This document shows, piece by piece, positions 39,745 to 51,768 of a DNA stretch of 64,000 nucleotides. The position numbers and the translations under genes were made by a program. The notes beneath the pieces are model-generated. The model made no database searches. It was given only the letters and a program-made list of their open reading frames with translations, and was not told the DNA's origin. The first letter of the stretch is position 1. Every line of letters begins with the position of its first letter. This stretch comes from Sipunculus nudus (taxonomy: Eukaryota > Annelida > Sipuncula > Golfingiida > Sipunculidae): assembly GCA_026874595.1 (NCBI GenBank), contig CM049322.1, positions 7,427,900 to 7,491,899 of the forward strand. The letters are read 5' to 3'.

Positions 39745-40235
39745 AACTCGTGTCCAGCGTTGATTATAAACGTTGGCGCAGTTTGGAAGGGAACGCAGGA
39801 ACATGACTACCCGCCCCACCTCCCCAACTTTTCTACAGGTTGAGGGGAATATAGTGTTATCCCCCCTAATATTATCCAATCAATCAAATGTTTCTTCGGT
39901 CATACAGGATAGGCTCACTTTGCAATAATAATTTGAGCTTTAATTATAACGTTTGTAGGAGTTGTGGGGTGGGGGAGGTCGATGATCATTTATAAGAAGT
40001 TCCATCTTGAGAGATCTATCTCTGGACATTACTTCAGGTAAATGAAATATGCATTCCTTACATGTAATTACTTATTTAAAATAAAACTTTTTTCAACAGT
40101 ACTCAATGTTCCCTGATGTTTTGCAGTTTTTCTTGTTTTTAATACAATTATAATAAAAATGAAACAAGAATACTGAAGTTCTAAACTAGTTCTCGACAGA
40201 ATTAAAAATGTTCCTGCATTTGACTCTCTCTCATA
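39745..40235. repeat. Dispersed repeat A, copy 2
   Basis: Partner of 26780-27285. Here repeat A is followed, across a TA microsatellite (about 40249-40291), by repeat B. At the other locus the two are 4 kb apart. Confidence 0.85.
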
Positions 40236-40244
40236 TATACACAT

Positions 40245-40297
<53 letters not shown>

Positions 40298-40299
40298 TA

Positions 40300-41590
40300 T
40301 GACTGACACAAATTAATCTAACAAATAATAAGTATATTCTGCAATGGCAGAACGCATACTAAGCTGAGTCGAAAATGGTGCAAGTACAGCTGTTTAATCA
40401 CTGAACTGGCTACACATTCAGTGACTAACACTGTAAAAAATATAAAGCAGTGAGAGATTGCATATATACCTCCGCCAAGATCAAAATCAAATGTTGAACC
40501 AATGTTGAATCGAGCGAGAACTTTCCCTTTTTTATTCAAAATTGCTTCAAAACTGCTAATAATTTCCATTTTTAAGACAAAATCACAACGCACGATGGGG
40601 ACACCCTGTCCGAGTACCCTTTGGCTATTACAAGGGGTGGGTATGAATACTAACTGCATGTGTTAACCCTCTCAAAATATATACCTAGTGGAATAAATAT
40701 TTTTTTTAAATTTTTAATGTCCTGTACCCCCCCCCCCCCTTGTGCATGGCCTCTGAAAATTGTGAAGTCGTGAAAAACGTGAAAGTCATCATTAATCCAA
40801 CTCTTGTAAGGATACAAAGCATAAAGGGATTGATGAGATTATTTCTCTACCAATATTAGGTTCCATTGTTTGTGTGTGGACTGTCAGGTTCCCCAGAGTA
40901 CTAAACCATTAAATAATTTTTTTCTCATTTTTGAGGGTTATTTTTTTTTTCTTTTTCTCTTTCTTTTGCCGTGTTTGTGCTAGATCTCACATATGGATGA
41001 TTTTCAAAAACTGACCCTAGTTCACAATATAATTATGAGGTGACAGAGTTGCACCTTATATTTACTTTGGACCTTGACCTAATGTCCGTGGTCATACGTT
41101 CCATAGTACCTTCCCGAATATCGCTCAGTTAAGAACACAAAGGGAGATTCCAGTGATCGTTAACTGATTGCAAACATCTAGTTTTTTTTTATTTACGGAC
41201 ATGTAAACCACCTAACATAAATTATTTTTAGAGGATGTGCGTTTATATAACTAGCATTGCTTTGTTTTACTAGGTATTTTTCTATACAGTCGAACCTCAA
41301 TTCTGTAGGCACTCTTTGGACTGGGACAAACTGCCCACTTTATAGAGGTGCCCGAAATGGAGGTAAATTAGCTGCTTTCAGTGCTGCCACCTACTTTGAA
41401 ATATTACTATAGTTACTCGTTTTAAGAGTACGTCATTAAATATAAAGGTTAACAAGTAAAAATTTATAATTGATTATATATATAATTATATGTATGTGTC
41501 TGTTAAAATATATATCAATGGACATAACCTACAATCATTGATCCTGTTATTTAAATCTGCATACTATTTTGATAAGTCACCCAAAGCATC
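40300..41590. repeat. Dispersed repeat B, copy 2
   Basis: Partner of 31551-32660. It includes a TACAGTCGAACCTC stretch near 41284, resembling one pogo-type terminus without its partner, and a C-run near 40729-40738. Confidence 0.85.
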
Positions 41591-41955
41591 CTCTCTTAAA
41601 TAATCATAGGGAAATCGCATTGTACTTAAAATAGACCACTAAAAGAGAAATTTTATATCTGATACTCCCTTTTATATAACAACTAATTTGCCTAATTTGA
41701 AACTTTCTGTGATGACCATAAATGGGTATGCCGGATTAATTTTGGTTTTCAAATCAGACAAATGACTACAGAGTTATAAATAAAAGTTCTATGGAAATAG
41801 AAAAGTACTACAAAGAAATATTAATTATAAGTGGCTCATGTAAAAAATAGAATTATCTCAGATGGATAAGCTTAGCAAATGTCAAAGCAATGTATGGATA
41901 AATTAATGAAAAAATATTTCCTGATATTCCTGAATTTACCTATACCGAAAACTCC

Positions 41956-41957
<2 letters not shown>

Positions 41958-41996
<39 letters not shown>
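41958..41996. repeat. (TA)n microsatellite
   Basis: TA dinucleotide tract in AT-rich intergenic DNA. Confidence 0.95.
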
Positions 41997-41997
<1 letters not shown>

Positions 41998-42500
41998 TAT
42001 ATGAAATTAAAAGTTATGTTTATATATAAAATTTCTGTATATAAAATATAGAGCTTTTGAGCGAATAAAATGCAAATCAACATAGTGTATACACCGTCGT
42101 GTATTTAAATTGAATTTAGGTAAAAGAGAGTCACTCGTTGCCACATGAGAGAAAAATAATGGATTTATGGGAACAGGCTGATTCGTCCCCAAATCCATTT
42201 CGTTCTCGTCTTTTCGTACTCCCCCCTGTTTCTCCATAGGTCCGGTTCGCCCCCAGGAATGAGGTCCTCGACCTGTTCGTCCTCATATTTGCAAAAAATG
42301 GTGCCAATTCGTCCACAGTATTAAATACCTATGTCTAAACAAAACGGTATATCTGATCCCCGATACATATGACGGGTATACATTTCATGTATTTATCGAT
42401 AATTATAAATGCATTTTAGCGGATATTTCTTTTCGAGAATTGATCTGGAGATGCGTAGTAATACGCATATTCGTTCACCTAATGTGATGTCCCATGGTGA

Positions 42501-42665
42501 GTTTTAAGAACCGGCCTGTACGGTTATTCCAAAATCAGTCATGTCTGGACAGAAGCAGCGAAAACAGCGACGGCCGGCATTTACGGTGGAAAGTACACGA
42601 TTCCCTGCTTCACGGACGTGATTCCGGGTCAGAATGTTTCGGAGATTTATACGAAAGCGATGGCG
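42501..42665 (+). other. Candidate orphan coding exon
   Basis: A 55-codon frame opens after the TGA at 42498-42500 and runs to a strong splice donor (GCG|GTAAGA at 42665/42666). It reads TGLYGYSKISHVWTEAAK, then GIYGGKYTIPCFTDVIPG, then NVSEIYTKAMA. Sequence is balanced in base composition within very AT-rich DNA. A TTTTAAG just inside the frame could be the acceptor. No partner exon and no family recognised. Confidence 0.35.
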
Positions 42666-42979
42666 GTAAGAAATATATATTAAATGCAATTATAGGGTAT
42701 TTTTAGGCTGAGTAAAATCCAGTAAAATCCAGCACGTAGAGAGAACAAGGTGGGATACATCACGCTTGAAGTGTCGGTTCGAGATAACGAGGTGTGAAGT
42801 CGTTCAGTTTTATGACCCCGCTTATCAGTCAAGTAGCAATTGGTATTACAATGACACGTGGCCACGGCATTTACTGTACAATAAGTAAATCATGTGATGG
42901 TTTATATATGATCAAATGGGCACAGCACTGCTTATCAGCTATTACGAAAGCGGTGTAGAAGAAATAAATCATCGCTGAA

Positions 42980-43018
<39 letters not shown>
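42980..43018. repeat. (TA)n microsatellite
   Basis: TA dinucleotide tract. Confidence 0.95.
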
Positions 43019-43019
<1 letters not shown>

Positions 43020-43710
43020 CGTTGTTTAATATGGTTGTATATTGTATTTGATATACTTAATGAGGAATATATTTAAAGAAACATATATAAAGCTACATGC
43101 AATTGTTTTAACTAACATGTGAAATATTATGTTATTTTGTGATACAAGGTTTTTGTGTTCGCTGTAATATGTTGATTCATTTATATGTATTGTATGAATC
43201 ACTATCACATTCTATTTAATTATACTCTATTATACTACATAATGCATCAAATGTTAAGGAATATGATTATTTAATTAGACATAAAGGTATGAGGTTATAA
43301 CATGTTTATATTACTCAGATTATATTTTATTGTGTAGTATATCTGATGTATTTACCAATATATGTTATTAATATATTTTTATATATGTATATATATTAAT
43401 ATCGCAGATATCCAGATAATCATAATGTAAATATAAATACTGATATCATTATACATGATAATCATAAGCATAAACATAATACTATTTTATAATATTTGTT
43501 ATATCAACTCCATATGCATCGTGTAGTATTATGAAGCAATAATCTATATATTTAATAAATGCTGTATACATGTATTTGAAAAACATTTATATAATGTGGA
43601 CGAGTCACGTTCATTTATAAAACAATGGCTTATTGATGTATTTGATGAAACAAGTGCGGATGCTATTAACAGTGGGCTTGTTATATTTAGGTGCATAAAC
43701 TTCCTCTGCG

Positions 43711-43846
43711 AAACAAGGACGATTTATGGGGGGACATTACGTCGCCTCCAGGTCTTGTTTGTATAGCACTCAGGAAGCAAAACAAGGACGATTTATGGGG
43801 GAATTACGTCGCCTCCAGGCCTTGTTTGTATAGCACTCAGGAAGCA
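43711..43846. repeat. Two tandem 69/67-bp copies
   Basis: AAACAAGGACGATTTATGGG begins at 43711 and again at 43780. Each copy continues through ATTACGTCGCCTCCAGG and CTTGTTTGTATAGCACTCAG. Within each copy AAACAAG and CTTGTTT are inverted, so each could form a hairpin of about 50 bases. Confidence 0.85.
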
Positions 43847-44192
43847 CAATAGACTCAAGCCGTTGGTCGTATATAGCACTCGAACAAATATTGAAGCCAA
43901 TTATATATACCATAAATCATGATATATAATTGTGGACGTGTTGTCTTTGTGGTTACGTTCACGTGAAACGGTAAATGATATAATTATTTTTAATCTATAG
44001 CTGTTATTGAACCATTTTACACATATTGTCAGTTTGTTCGGATTGATCACTTAAAAGATATAGTGCGTTGACAATTTAACGTATGCACATGTGGGGATGA
44101 ACACATCCTAATTAAATCCAACAGGAGAGCAAAACGAGATGATTTATTCTGAAATAAATATTGTTCACTGACCTTTTTTAGTACGAATATTG

Positions 44193-44380
44193 AAATCATT
44201 CTACATGAAATGCTATTAATTGTCTTACTATAGTAACATACTAATCTTCATTCAATCTTCACCGTTTCTGTTGAACAGTTGAACACATTTAAATTCATCC
44301 TTCATGACATGCTATTAATTGTTTTACTATAGTAACATTCGTATCTTAATTCAATCTTCACAGTTTTTGTTGAACAGTTA
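44193..44380. repeat. Two tandem copies of a 99-bp unit
   Basis: TGCTATTAATTG, TTACTATAGTAACAT, TTCAATCTTCAC and GTTGAACAGTT recur at a spacing of 99 bp (for example GCTATTAATTG at 44212 and 44311). The CTATAG centre is palindromic. Confidence 0.8.
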
Positions 44381-45099
44381 TAAAAATTCATTTATCTGTA
44401 ATGTATACTTTAGCACCTTGCGTTTTTTTTAATTTGTGTTGTCTACAGCACAGCAAAAATCTTCATGTAATTATTGCATTTAAAACAATCTGATTTGTAT
44501 TATTCATTTACATGATATTTAATAATCCATATATAAATCTTAAATCTCTAATACTTCAATCCACAGTAAAGTATGTACTTATAAATCTTGGTATTCTTGT
44601 ATCATGTATCTCGGCGAAAGAATACAATACGTTTTGAATTCTATAAAATATGGTTACATCAATGCTACTTTTATGATCCATACAATGATGTAAAGGAACC
44701 TTCTAGGATAGACCACAGCAACATTTATCCAATGAGGAACAAGAATGCCTTACAGGGAATTCCCCTTCCAAAGTTACAGTGAGTTATTACTCACATAATG
44801 TCATAAAAATGTCACGTTCTGCAATTATGCAATAGGCTGGGTATTTTATGAAATAACACCCCCTTGAGGAAGACCCATATATCTATAATTAATCAGGAAA
44901 TATATTGAAATGGACCAGGAAGTTATATCGACCGATGAACATTAATCTCCATTTCCTCACGGAAATAACTGTTTCATAACATCCCAAGCCTATTGAAAAT
45001 CACGAAAGCGTAATTTATATGTCATATTTTTTTAGAAATATTTAACAATAACGTTAAGAGGGGGGTTTTGAGGAAGTTTTGCCATTGTGTTATATTTAC

Positions 45100-45107
45100 T
45101 ATAAAAG
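45100..45107 (+). promoter_or_regulatory. TATA box of the RING gene
   Basis: TATAAAAG ends 17 bases before the ATG at 45125. Pol II initiation 25-30 bases downstream would start at or just after that ATG, so the mRNA is either nearly leaderless or uses the next Met (45236). Confidence 0.45.
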
Positions 45108-45124
45108 GGAGAGCCAACCGATAG

Positions 45125-45937
45125 ATGCTATTATTTGAAGACAGAATTCCAGATCGAATTCAGCTGTTCAACAAATCTTACACAGGTAGGCTGATTTCAT
45201 ATTATCTAAAGTGTGTTCATGCATGCAGCGAAATGACACGTGTAAATTCGCCCCTGCCGTTTCATACAATCAACGAAATTGAGTTCGTAGCATTTCTGAG
45301 TGCATTATCAGATATCTTGTGGTTGACAAAATCGCTACTGAGACAGATGAGACGATACGACCTCTTAAGCCATGCGTTCAGTGATACCGACATCGATCGT
45401 TTATACACACATCAAGACGTACGACGTCTAATCAGAAGTCTGTACGTGAACAATTCAATCAGAACATTTAAAAATCTGTTACTACTCAGACTTTGCGTTC
45501 AGGTGGTCAGACAGAGGCGTGCTGATAATTTCATTCGTATGTTTCTGCCACCACAATTGGACTTTCGAATAACAGGAAGACAGCGGAACCGAAGTGAAAC
45601 AAATAACTCACTACACGACACAGGTCGCCTGACTGATGATTTGAGCACCCATGATTCGAATAATGCACCAATGGTCTCAAATGATCTCGACATCAGGGTA
45701 CGACTGGAACAAGCCAACAATGAAATCGCACGTCTGAGATCCGTCAACGAACAAGAATTGTTTATGTGCAAAATCTGTCTGACAGAGGTTGTTAATTGTG
45801 TATTAAAAAAATGTGGACATGCATATTGCCGTGACTGTCTTATAGAAAATTTAAGTAGCAGCACTTCTGCTGGAATTAAGTGTCCGAAATGCAGAAAAAA
45901 CACAAGACGTGGTGACATAATTACGTTGTACATATAA
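45125..45937 (+). CDS. RING-HC finger protein, probable E3 ubiquitin ligase
   Basis: The 270-residue intronless ORF has three parts. Residues 1-150 are a helical domain rich in Leu and Arg (for example FVAFLSALSDILWLTKSLL) that I do not recognise. Residues about 150-190 are a polar linker. Residues about 190-213 form a short coiled coil (RVRLEQANNEIARLRSV). The C-terminus is a C3HC4 RING from Cys215: CKIC, then CGHAYCRDC, then CPKC. RING-HC domains of this form recruit ubiquitin-loaded E2 enzymes; the N-terminal domain would choose the substrate. The ATG at 45125 lies very close to the TATA box, and Met38 (45236) is an alternative start that would remove part of the helical domain. No introns or neighbours on the same strand; it sits 5.5 kb before the GC-rich island. 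Confidence 0.75.
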   Translation: MLLFEDRIPDRIQLFNKSYTGRLISYYLKCVHACSEMTRVNSPLPFHTINEIEFVAFLSALSDILWLTKSLLRQMRRYDLLSHAFSDTDIDRLYTHQDVRRLIRSLYVNNSIRTFKNLLLLRLCVQVVRQRRADNFIRMFLPPQLDFRITGRQRNRSETNNSLHDTGRLTDDLSTHDSNNAPMVSNDLDIRVRLEQANNEIARLRSVNEQELFMCKICLTEVVNCVLKKCGHAYCRDCLIENLSSSTSAGIKCPKCRKNTRRGDIITLYI

Positions 45938-48654
45938 TATTGTAACAGTATGCATGTATTCTGTTGATAAAAAAAATCACATAGTGATCAATATATGATT
46001 ATGTGGCTCGGATTTAATGTATTGGTATCGAGCTGAACCCATGCACTGGTTATAAAATGTATATCAAACAGGAATATTTATATACTCTCATGTAGTTGAT
46101 GTATATTCAAATACGTTTCATTTTATTTAACAATGTATAGAACTAGATATTATATGTCTCAATACCAAGATAGATGTTTATATATTACAGTCAATGTGTA
46201 AAATAATTCAATTCATAAAGTATCTGAAAATCTCAGTCGATTTCCGAATTATCTGATGATCAAACACTTATAAAATGACTGAAAATATCAGGCATTTTAC
46301 AAACTGGCTGAAAAGCAGTCGGTTCATTTTGACATTGACTGAAACGATATTGACTACTTTGTTTCTTCATATCTTATTATTATTAAACAGACGGTGTTGT
46401 TTAGTATAACCAGCTAATTGTATGTAAATGCCTTTCTTTTTTTCCAGTTTAAATATACAAAGAATACTGATTACGTAATAAGATTTAAGCACACAGACTG
46501 ATGAGGGGCAACTAGAGAAATATAGTTGCAATATGATCAAATAATGTAATATGAATACTGTATGTTATACATTATATGGCTATATTTTGGATTTTGATAG
46601 AAAGAGAATCAAGTCAGATGGAAGCTGTTTTTTAGATAAAATACGCAAAGGCATTACAATGTGCAATAACACGTGGAATGAATGATGTAGATTGTAAAAT
46701 GTTGATGGATAACGACAGTTACATGTTTTTGTTTTGATGTCAAATACATGCTTAAGATATCGTTACGTCAGTTACAAAGGGTAGCGTATCCTCACAATTA
46801 TACAAACTGTATTGGTTACGTTTAATACGTTTGTCATCCATATGCTTTGACTAGAGCCAAACTGTGATGGAGCTCGTAGTATTATATGTAATTTGATTAA
46901 AATCATGTGTTTTAAAATCATTGATTAAATCCTGATTTACATCAGTCCAGGTTTCCACTACTCTTTTGAGCTACTTGGGTAACCATTTCAGTATGCATTG
47001 ATTAAAACTCGCATAGCAGCAGTTGCTTCAACAGTGCCGAAACCACTAGAGTCCCCATTGATCAGGGTTTAAGCATAATCATTATTTAAATAACAGTTTA
47101 CAATACTTATCAGTAGTAATTTAAATGAGAATTATAAAATTGCCAATACAAATATATAAAAATATAACTGATATTGTGGCTTCCATTGATAGTGTTTAAA
47201 GTGTATACTAAATATTCTGATTCATTCACATTCAAAATAATGCAGCTGTTTTTTTGTTTGTTTGCTCTTGCGCAATCCCTATTCGTTAAATATTTAAACA
47301 TTTGCCTACACCTGTATATTACAAGTTAATTCGCTCTTATTTAAGCTCAAAGTCTGTGGAACAACTGATATGGGTCACCTTGGAATTAAGAATATTATAT
47401 GTATTATATATGCGCATTTTAAAATTAAAACAAAATATTTATATCATAGCTTTTAGCATTATATTTAAATGAACGTCATTGGTGGTATATTTAACAGATT
47501 GTACAGTTTAACGTTTGATTAATTGCTAAAGCTGATTTAAATGGAAACATTTGAGTCAGTCTCAGAATAAAATATCCTGGTAAAATATTATTGTAATATT
47601 TAAAATAAAAATAAACACTCGTACCTTTTCTCTTTTGCCTGCAAGGAATATACACGTGTAGCAGCTCATAGCTCGATATTGTTAAAATGGCATGTAGACT
47701 GGTCCAAATAGTAGCAGAAAACTGTTTGTACCAGGATGGTTAATAATATATAATAGGAAATAGCTCGCTCGCTCGGAACAAGTAGCCTGCTGCAATCACT
47801 AAAACCACACAGTTCTGTTTGCTAAATGGATTTATGTTTGTGTAAATACGCCGGGGCCAGCTATTATTCTCACTGATATCAGTAATTACTGCCTGAACAA
47901 GTCTGTACGTATTTACACAGCTGTTGAGCGCCTATGTTATGAGATGCAGTTGATAAGATAAAGTTATCTAAGGACGTGCTGATAAAGGGACCTATTCCCA
48001 TAACCTTCGCAAACAATATTGCCTTTTTTCTTGTATATATATATATATATCCATTTGTATATATCGATAATGTTTGAAAATGTATATTCCAGATATTAAA
48101 GGAAACAATGTATTTGATCAAGAACGTGTTTGTAAACAAAACAAATGTTGACACACGTGATATACATATTATCTAAGTGGAGGTCGATAGAACACTCGTT
48201 GCAAAACTCTCCAATTGTATAGATGTGCCAAAGAATGCCCTTGTCAATTCGTGTTTATTGTTAAGGCAGGTCCTTACATGTTATCAACATATTGTTTGTT
48301 AGGAAACAAAACAACCTTTGTGTGTGTGAGAGATGTCTTTATTTTACCAGGATCTTGTATGACCGTTCCAAAGGATTACGTTTAGATTTTGAAGGTCAGA
48401 CATGTGATAGGTCTCCTTTAAGTTCGGATATCGAGTATACATGCTGCCATCTGGTGTGAAATAATGGAATTATTCATAGGACACGTGTTATATGTTATAT
48501 GCTAAGACACACGTGTAGGATGATCGTAGCTACATAAACTATAGCTCATTTTATTCGTCATCGAATGCTCTTACTTCTTGAGGTAAAACCGTCTCATTCT
48601 GTGGTTTCCATTGTAACACAATTGGGGGGGGGGGGGCATAATGGAAATTTCACA
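45938..48654. other. AT-rich intergenic
   Basis: No gene recognised. A short (TA)n tract is at about 48034-48052, and a G-run at about 48624-48637. Confidence 0.5.
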
Positions 48655-48771
48655 TTTTTTAAAAAAGTATTTTTGTTACTTCGCTATTTTTAAGTTAGCG
48701 AGGTCTAGTTTTTGGCAATATGTAAAGTTTAATTAGAATTTGTTCGGTTGTCTGAAGATTTTCGAATATGA

Positions 48772-48787
48772 CCACCCGGGGGCGCTG
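48772..48787 (+). promoter_or_regulatory. CTCF-like motif 1
   Basis: CCACCCGGGGGCGCTG compares well with the bilaterian CTCF core CCASYAGRKGGCRS. Confidence 0.45.
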
Positions 48788-48920
48788 TACGACATTTTGG
48801 GTAAATTTCATTTATTATGGCCTAGAGGCCCGCATTTTGAAGTAATCACTTTGAAACTCGTACATAATATGTTAAACAGAAATATCTCGAGAAAAACAAA
48901 TTTACATGTTTTGAATATAG

Positions 48921-48936
48921 CCAGCAGAGGGCGCTG
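48921..48936 (+). promoter_or_regulatory. CTCF-like motif 2
   Basis: CCAGCAGAGGGCGCTG, an essentially full match to the CTCF core. Confidence 0.55.
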
Positions 48937-49220
48937 CAACTAAAGCAGGTCAAAGTATGATTTTGTTCTAATAGCTTCACAACTATAAAATATGTCATCA
49001 TTTTTATTTCATAATCTGAAACTATTATCAATACTCTTATTCGTGGATACACTTGACCTAATTCTTCGGTGGCCATGGTGACCTATATTAAGTACAATTC
49101 TTGGCATTTTACCTTATCTTTTGAACTATGTCATTTTTTTACGCTAGAGGGATGTAGCTTTTTGCATCAGGTAGAGTTCAGTCAGTGTTACAAGATTATA
49201 TTGTAATGTTTGCAAGATGA

Positions 49221-49236
49221 CCAACAGGGGGCGCTG
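49221..49236 (+). promoter_or_regulatory. CTCF-like motif 3
   Basis: CCAACAGGGGGCGCTG, one mismatch from the CTCF core. Confidence 0.5.
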
Positions 49237-49367
49237 CAGAAGCTTTTTGCGATATCTCACTAAATGATGCCTTACATGCCTCAGGTTTGCAGCAATCATT
49301 TTTAAACTAATATATATTATGTTTTACAGTAATATCTACAAAAACAATTTTCATTTTCGGTATATGA

Positions 49368-49383
49368 CCTCCAGGGGGCACTG
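49368..49383 (+). promoter_or_regulatory. CTCF-like motif 4
   Basis: CCTCCAGGGGGCACTG, the most diverged but with GGGGGCA intact. Confidence 0.4.
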
Positions 49384-50439
49384 CATTGACAACATTGTAA
49401 TATCACATTATTGTGTCATATCCGAAAAGCTACAAATGATATTATAATTTACATTACTGCACCTGAAACTAAAAAACATGGCCTTATCCTTCTGCAGATT
49501 TGGCCATATTTCGCCATAATCATGTTGACCTAATTTCGGATAAAAACTTATAAAACTTAGAAATATTCAAATATTTCCATATCTGGCACAGGCCCACGTT
49601 TGATGCGATCGCTCTGAAACTTATACCAATGGTAAATATCTATTACCATCAGACCCCTTTGTTTCCTTTTTAAACATTGGGTTAAAGGTCATATGCCAAG
49701 GCCACAAACATGTCCTAATATCGTATTTCCTTCCTAATTTGTTTATAAATTATCGCATCCACATATAAAATTGCTCGTTTTAGTCTCCTGTTCATTTTCA
49801 TGATATCAAAGAATAATGTGACCTTGACCTATTTCTCTTTCAACTTCCGGCAAGCGCTCGACCTATGGTCGTCTAATCTGTTTGCTGATGCTCTACTGGC
49901 CACAAAGTTTCAGCAATCGCTTTCAGACGTACAGAAAAAGGGTATAATTTAGTTAAACTCTGATCCTATTGTTTTTCGGCCATGATCAGTGAAAGGCAAG
50001 GTCAAGATCAACAGAAGTATACAAAACGGTTTTTTCTTCATATCTTTGGCACTATAAGTCGTATCTACTTCAACAGCAGTTTATTTTAATCGTCATTCCA
50101 AGGCCTTTCTGATGATGTGTAGCTGACTCAAATTTTCTGTTACCATGGTAACGCCTTTTTGGGGAATAATGATTCTATTTGAAAATCAATGGACTAATTT
50201 GTCTATTTTAACGCTAGAAAGATCTAGTGATTTGCATTAGGTAGCATACAATTAGAAATACAAGATATTATTAAAGTCTCGCAATATCTCGTAAAATATC
50301 TCGTCAAACTAAACATTTCGAGATTTCATTCATCTTACCCTGGAGGCCATATTGTGACAGGAATCTCTTTGGAACTGACATACTGTATGTCCTACATTAG
50401 TATCTCGAAATTGTTTTTTTTTTTATTTTTTGAATACGG

Positions 50440-50455
50440 CCACTAGAGGGCGCTG
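50440..50455 (+). promoter_or_regulatory. CTCF-like motif 5
   Basis: CCACTAGAGGGCGCTG, a full match to the CTCF core. Confidence 0.55.
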
Positions 50456-50766
50456 GATGTGAACCTCCCACACATATCATGTTTTGGCCATATCTCCAAA
50501 ACCGTAAGCCTCAATTACATAACCTATAGCTTATTTTCTTCCTCTGAGTCTTTTCCATAACCTGATGTACTCATCCTGTCACAACCGTGTGTCACTTTGT
50601 CAGTGTGTTTGTCTGTTCGTAAGTTGTCCACAAATTCGCCTGCTTGCTCTTGCGTCTCACATATAGCATTCTATAGGCCACAGTTTTAAAGAAATCCTTT
50701 TGAAACTAATATAACTTATGGTTGACTCTAATATCTCGAAAGGTATTTATCATTTTCCGAATATGG

Positions 50767-50782
50767 CCACTAGGAGGCGCTT
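50767..50782 (+). promoter_or_regulatory. CTCF-like motif 6
   Basis: CCACTAGGAGGCGCTT, same orientation as the other five. Confidence 0.45.
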
Positions 50783-51424
50783 TACTCAAACCTCACCGAC
50801 GTATCATGTTCTGGCCATATTTTCAAAAACTATAAACCTCCGTTACATAAACTATAGCTTATTTTCGTCAACTGGGTCTCTTCCATAACCTGAGTCATCT
50901 GGTCTCATTCTTGTGTCACCCTTGTAAGTATGTTTGTCTGTTTGTCAGTTACCCTAATTTTCACATGCTTGCTGGTTCTTCCGTCTCACATATAGCATTG
51001 TACAGACCACAGCTTTGCAGAAATCCTTTTCAAACTGGTGCAGCAGCTAGCCCGTATCAGTCGAACTATGTTTATAATCCGCGCATGTGCTAAGACTGTC
51101 ACAAATCCGGATTATTTATCGTACGTGATAGTCAAATACCAACATTTTCCCCACTCGTACCAGTATAAACATCTCACAATATGCCTATACTCGCTCCCAT
51201 AACGTGTAGATATTTCGTATGATAGGTATATTCTATACGTCTTGCATATCTTTCTAATCATTGTACAGACGGGTGTATTTCCGCCAACTGTGCAACCTGA
51301 CCAACGGGTTGGTTAATGTACATTAATATGGGGGCGTCAGTTCTTTAAATAGGCAACAATCAGTCCGTCATCTGTTTTCATTCCTTACATTTCCGTGACT
51401 CAACGAGACGGCTCATACTCCGTC

Positions 51425-51768
51425 ATGACTGAGATTCCGGTGAACAAACAGGTCAGGCGCAGGGGTTTTCAAGGTCGTTGTTTGGATAACGCTGACACAT
51501 ATGTAAAAAAATGCTTGTTTACCCGACGATGCACAGTCGCGTCACAGAACACATACTTGTTTTGAATATTTACAAACGCACAACACCATGCATGCCATAT
51601 AATCATGACGTTGAACCATGTCAATTTCGTTTTATTGATACATATAACACGACACATGTTTGCATGGATACCATATTGTATTGTGTTATGATACAGTACA
51701 AGGGATCCGCTTTTTTTGGTCCAGTAATCAACAATACATTCATGTATATGTCAAAACATAAACAGTAA
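51425..51768 (+). pseudogene. Small gene split at an A7 run (frameshift or slippage)
   Basis: An ATG at 51425 opens a 46-codon basic frame ending in TGA at 51563. A second frame, open from at least 51511 to 51768 (85 codons, cysteine-bearing, with PYNHDVEPCQFRFIDTY), overlaps it in the -1 register. The two meet at seven A residues (51505-51511), read as GTA AAA AAA in the first frame. Together they would give about 113 residues. A TTTAAATA about 70 bases upstream of the ATG (51353-51360) is a possible TATA element. It is either one gene with a one-base error or mutation, or a programmed -1 shift. Function unknown. Confidence 0.4.

Larger units (their letters stand above)
48655..51040. repeat. 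Degenerate tandem repeat, units about 300-450 bp, with CTCF-like motifs
   Basis: At least seven diverged units share a core resembling GCAGYAATCNCTTTKAAACT (near 48838, 49287, 49597, 49911, 50356, 50687 and 51016). Many then have an AATATCTCGAAAA-like stretch and finally GAATATGGCCACNAGRGGGCGCTG. The last two units (50480-50710 and 50815-51035) are the most similar, sharing CATAACCTGA, GTTTGTCTGTT and CTCACATATAGCATT. Not coding. Confidence 0.7.

Noticed and set aside
44585-44776. Possible exon ending at a GTGAGT donor before the RING gene
   Set aside because: Open for about 60 codons only, AT-rich, and no acceptor gives a continuous frame into the RING gene.
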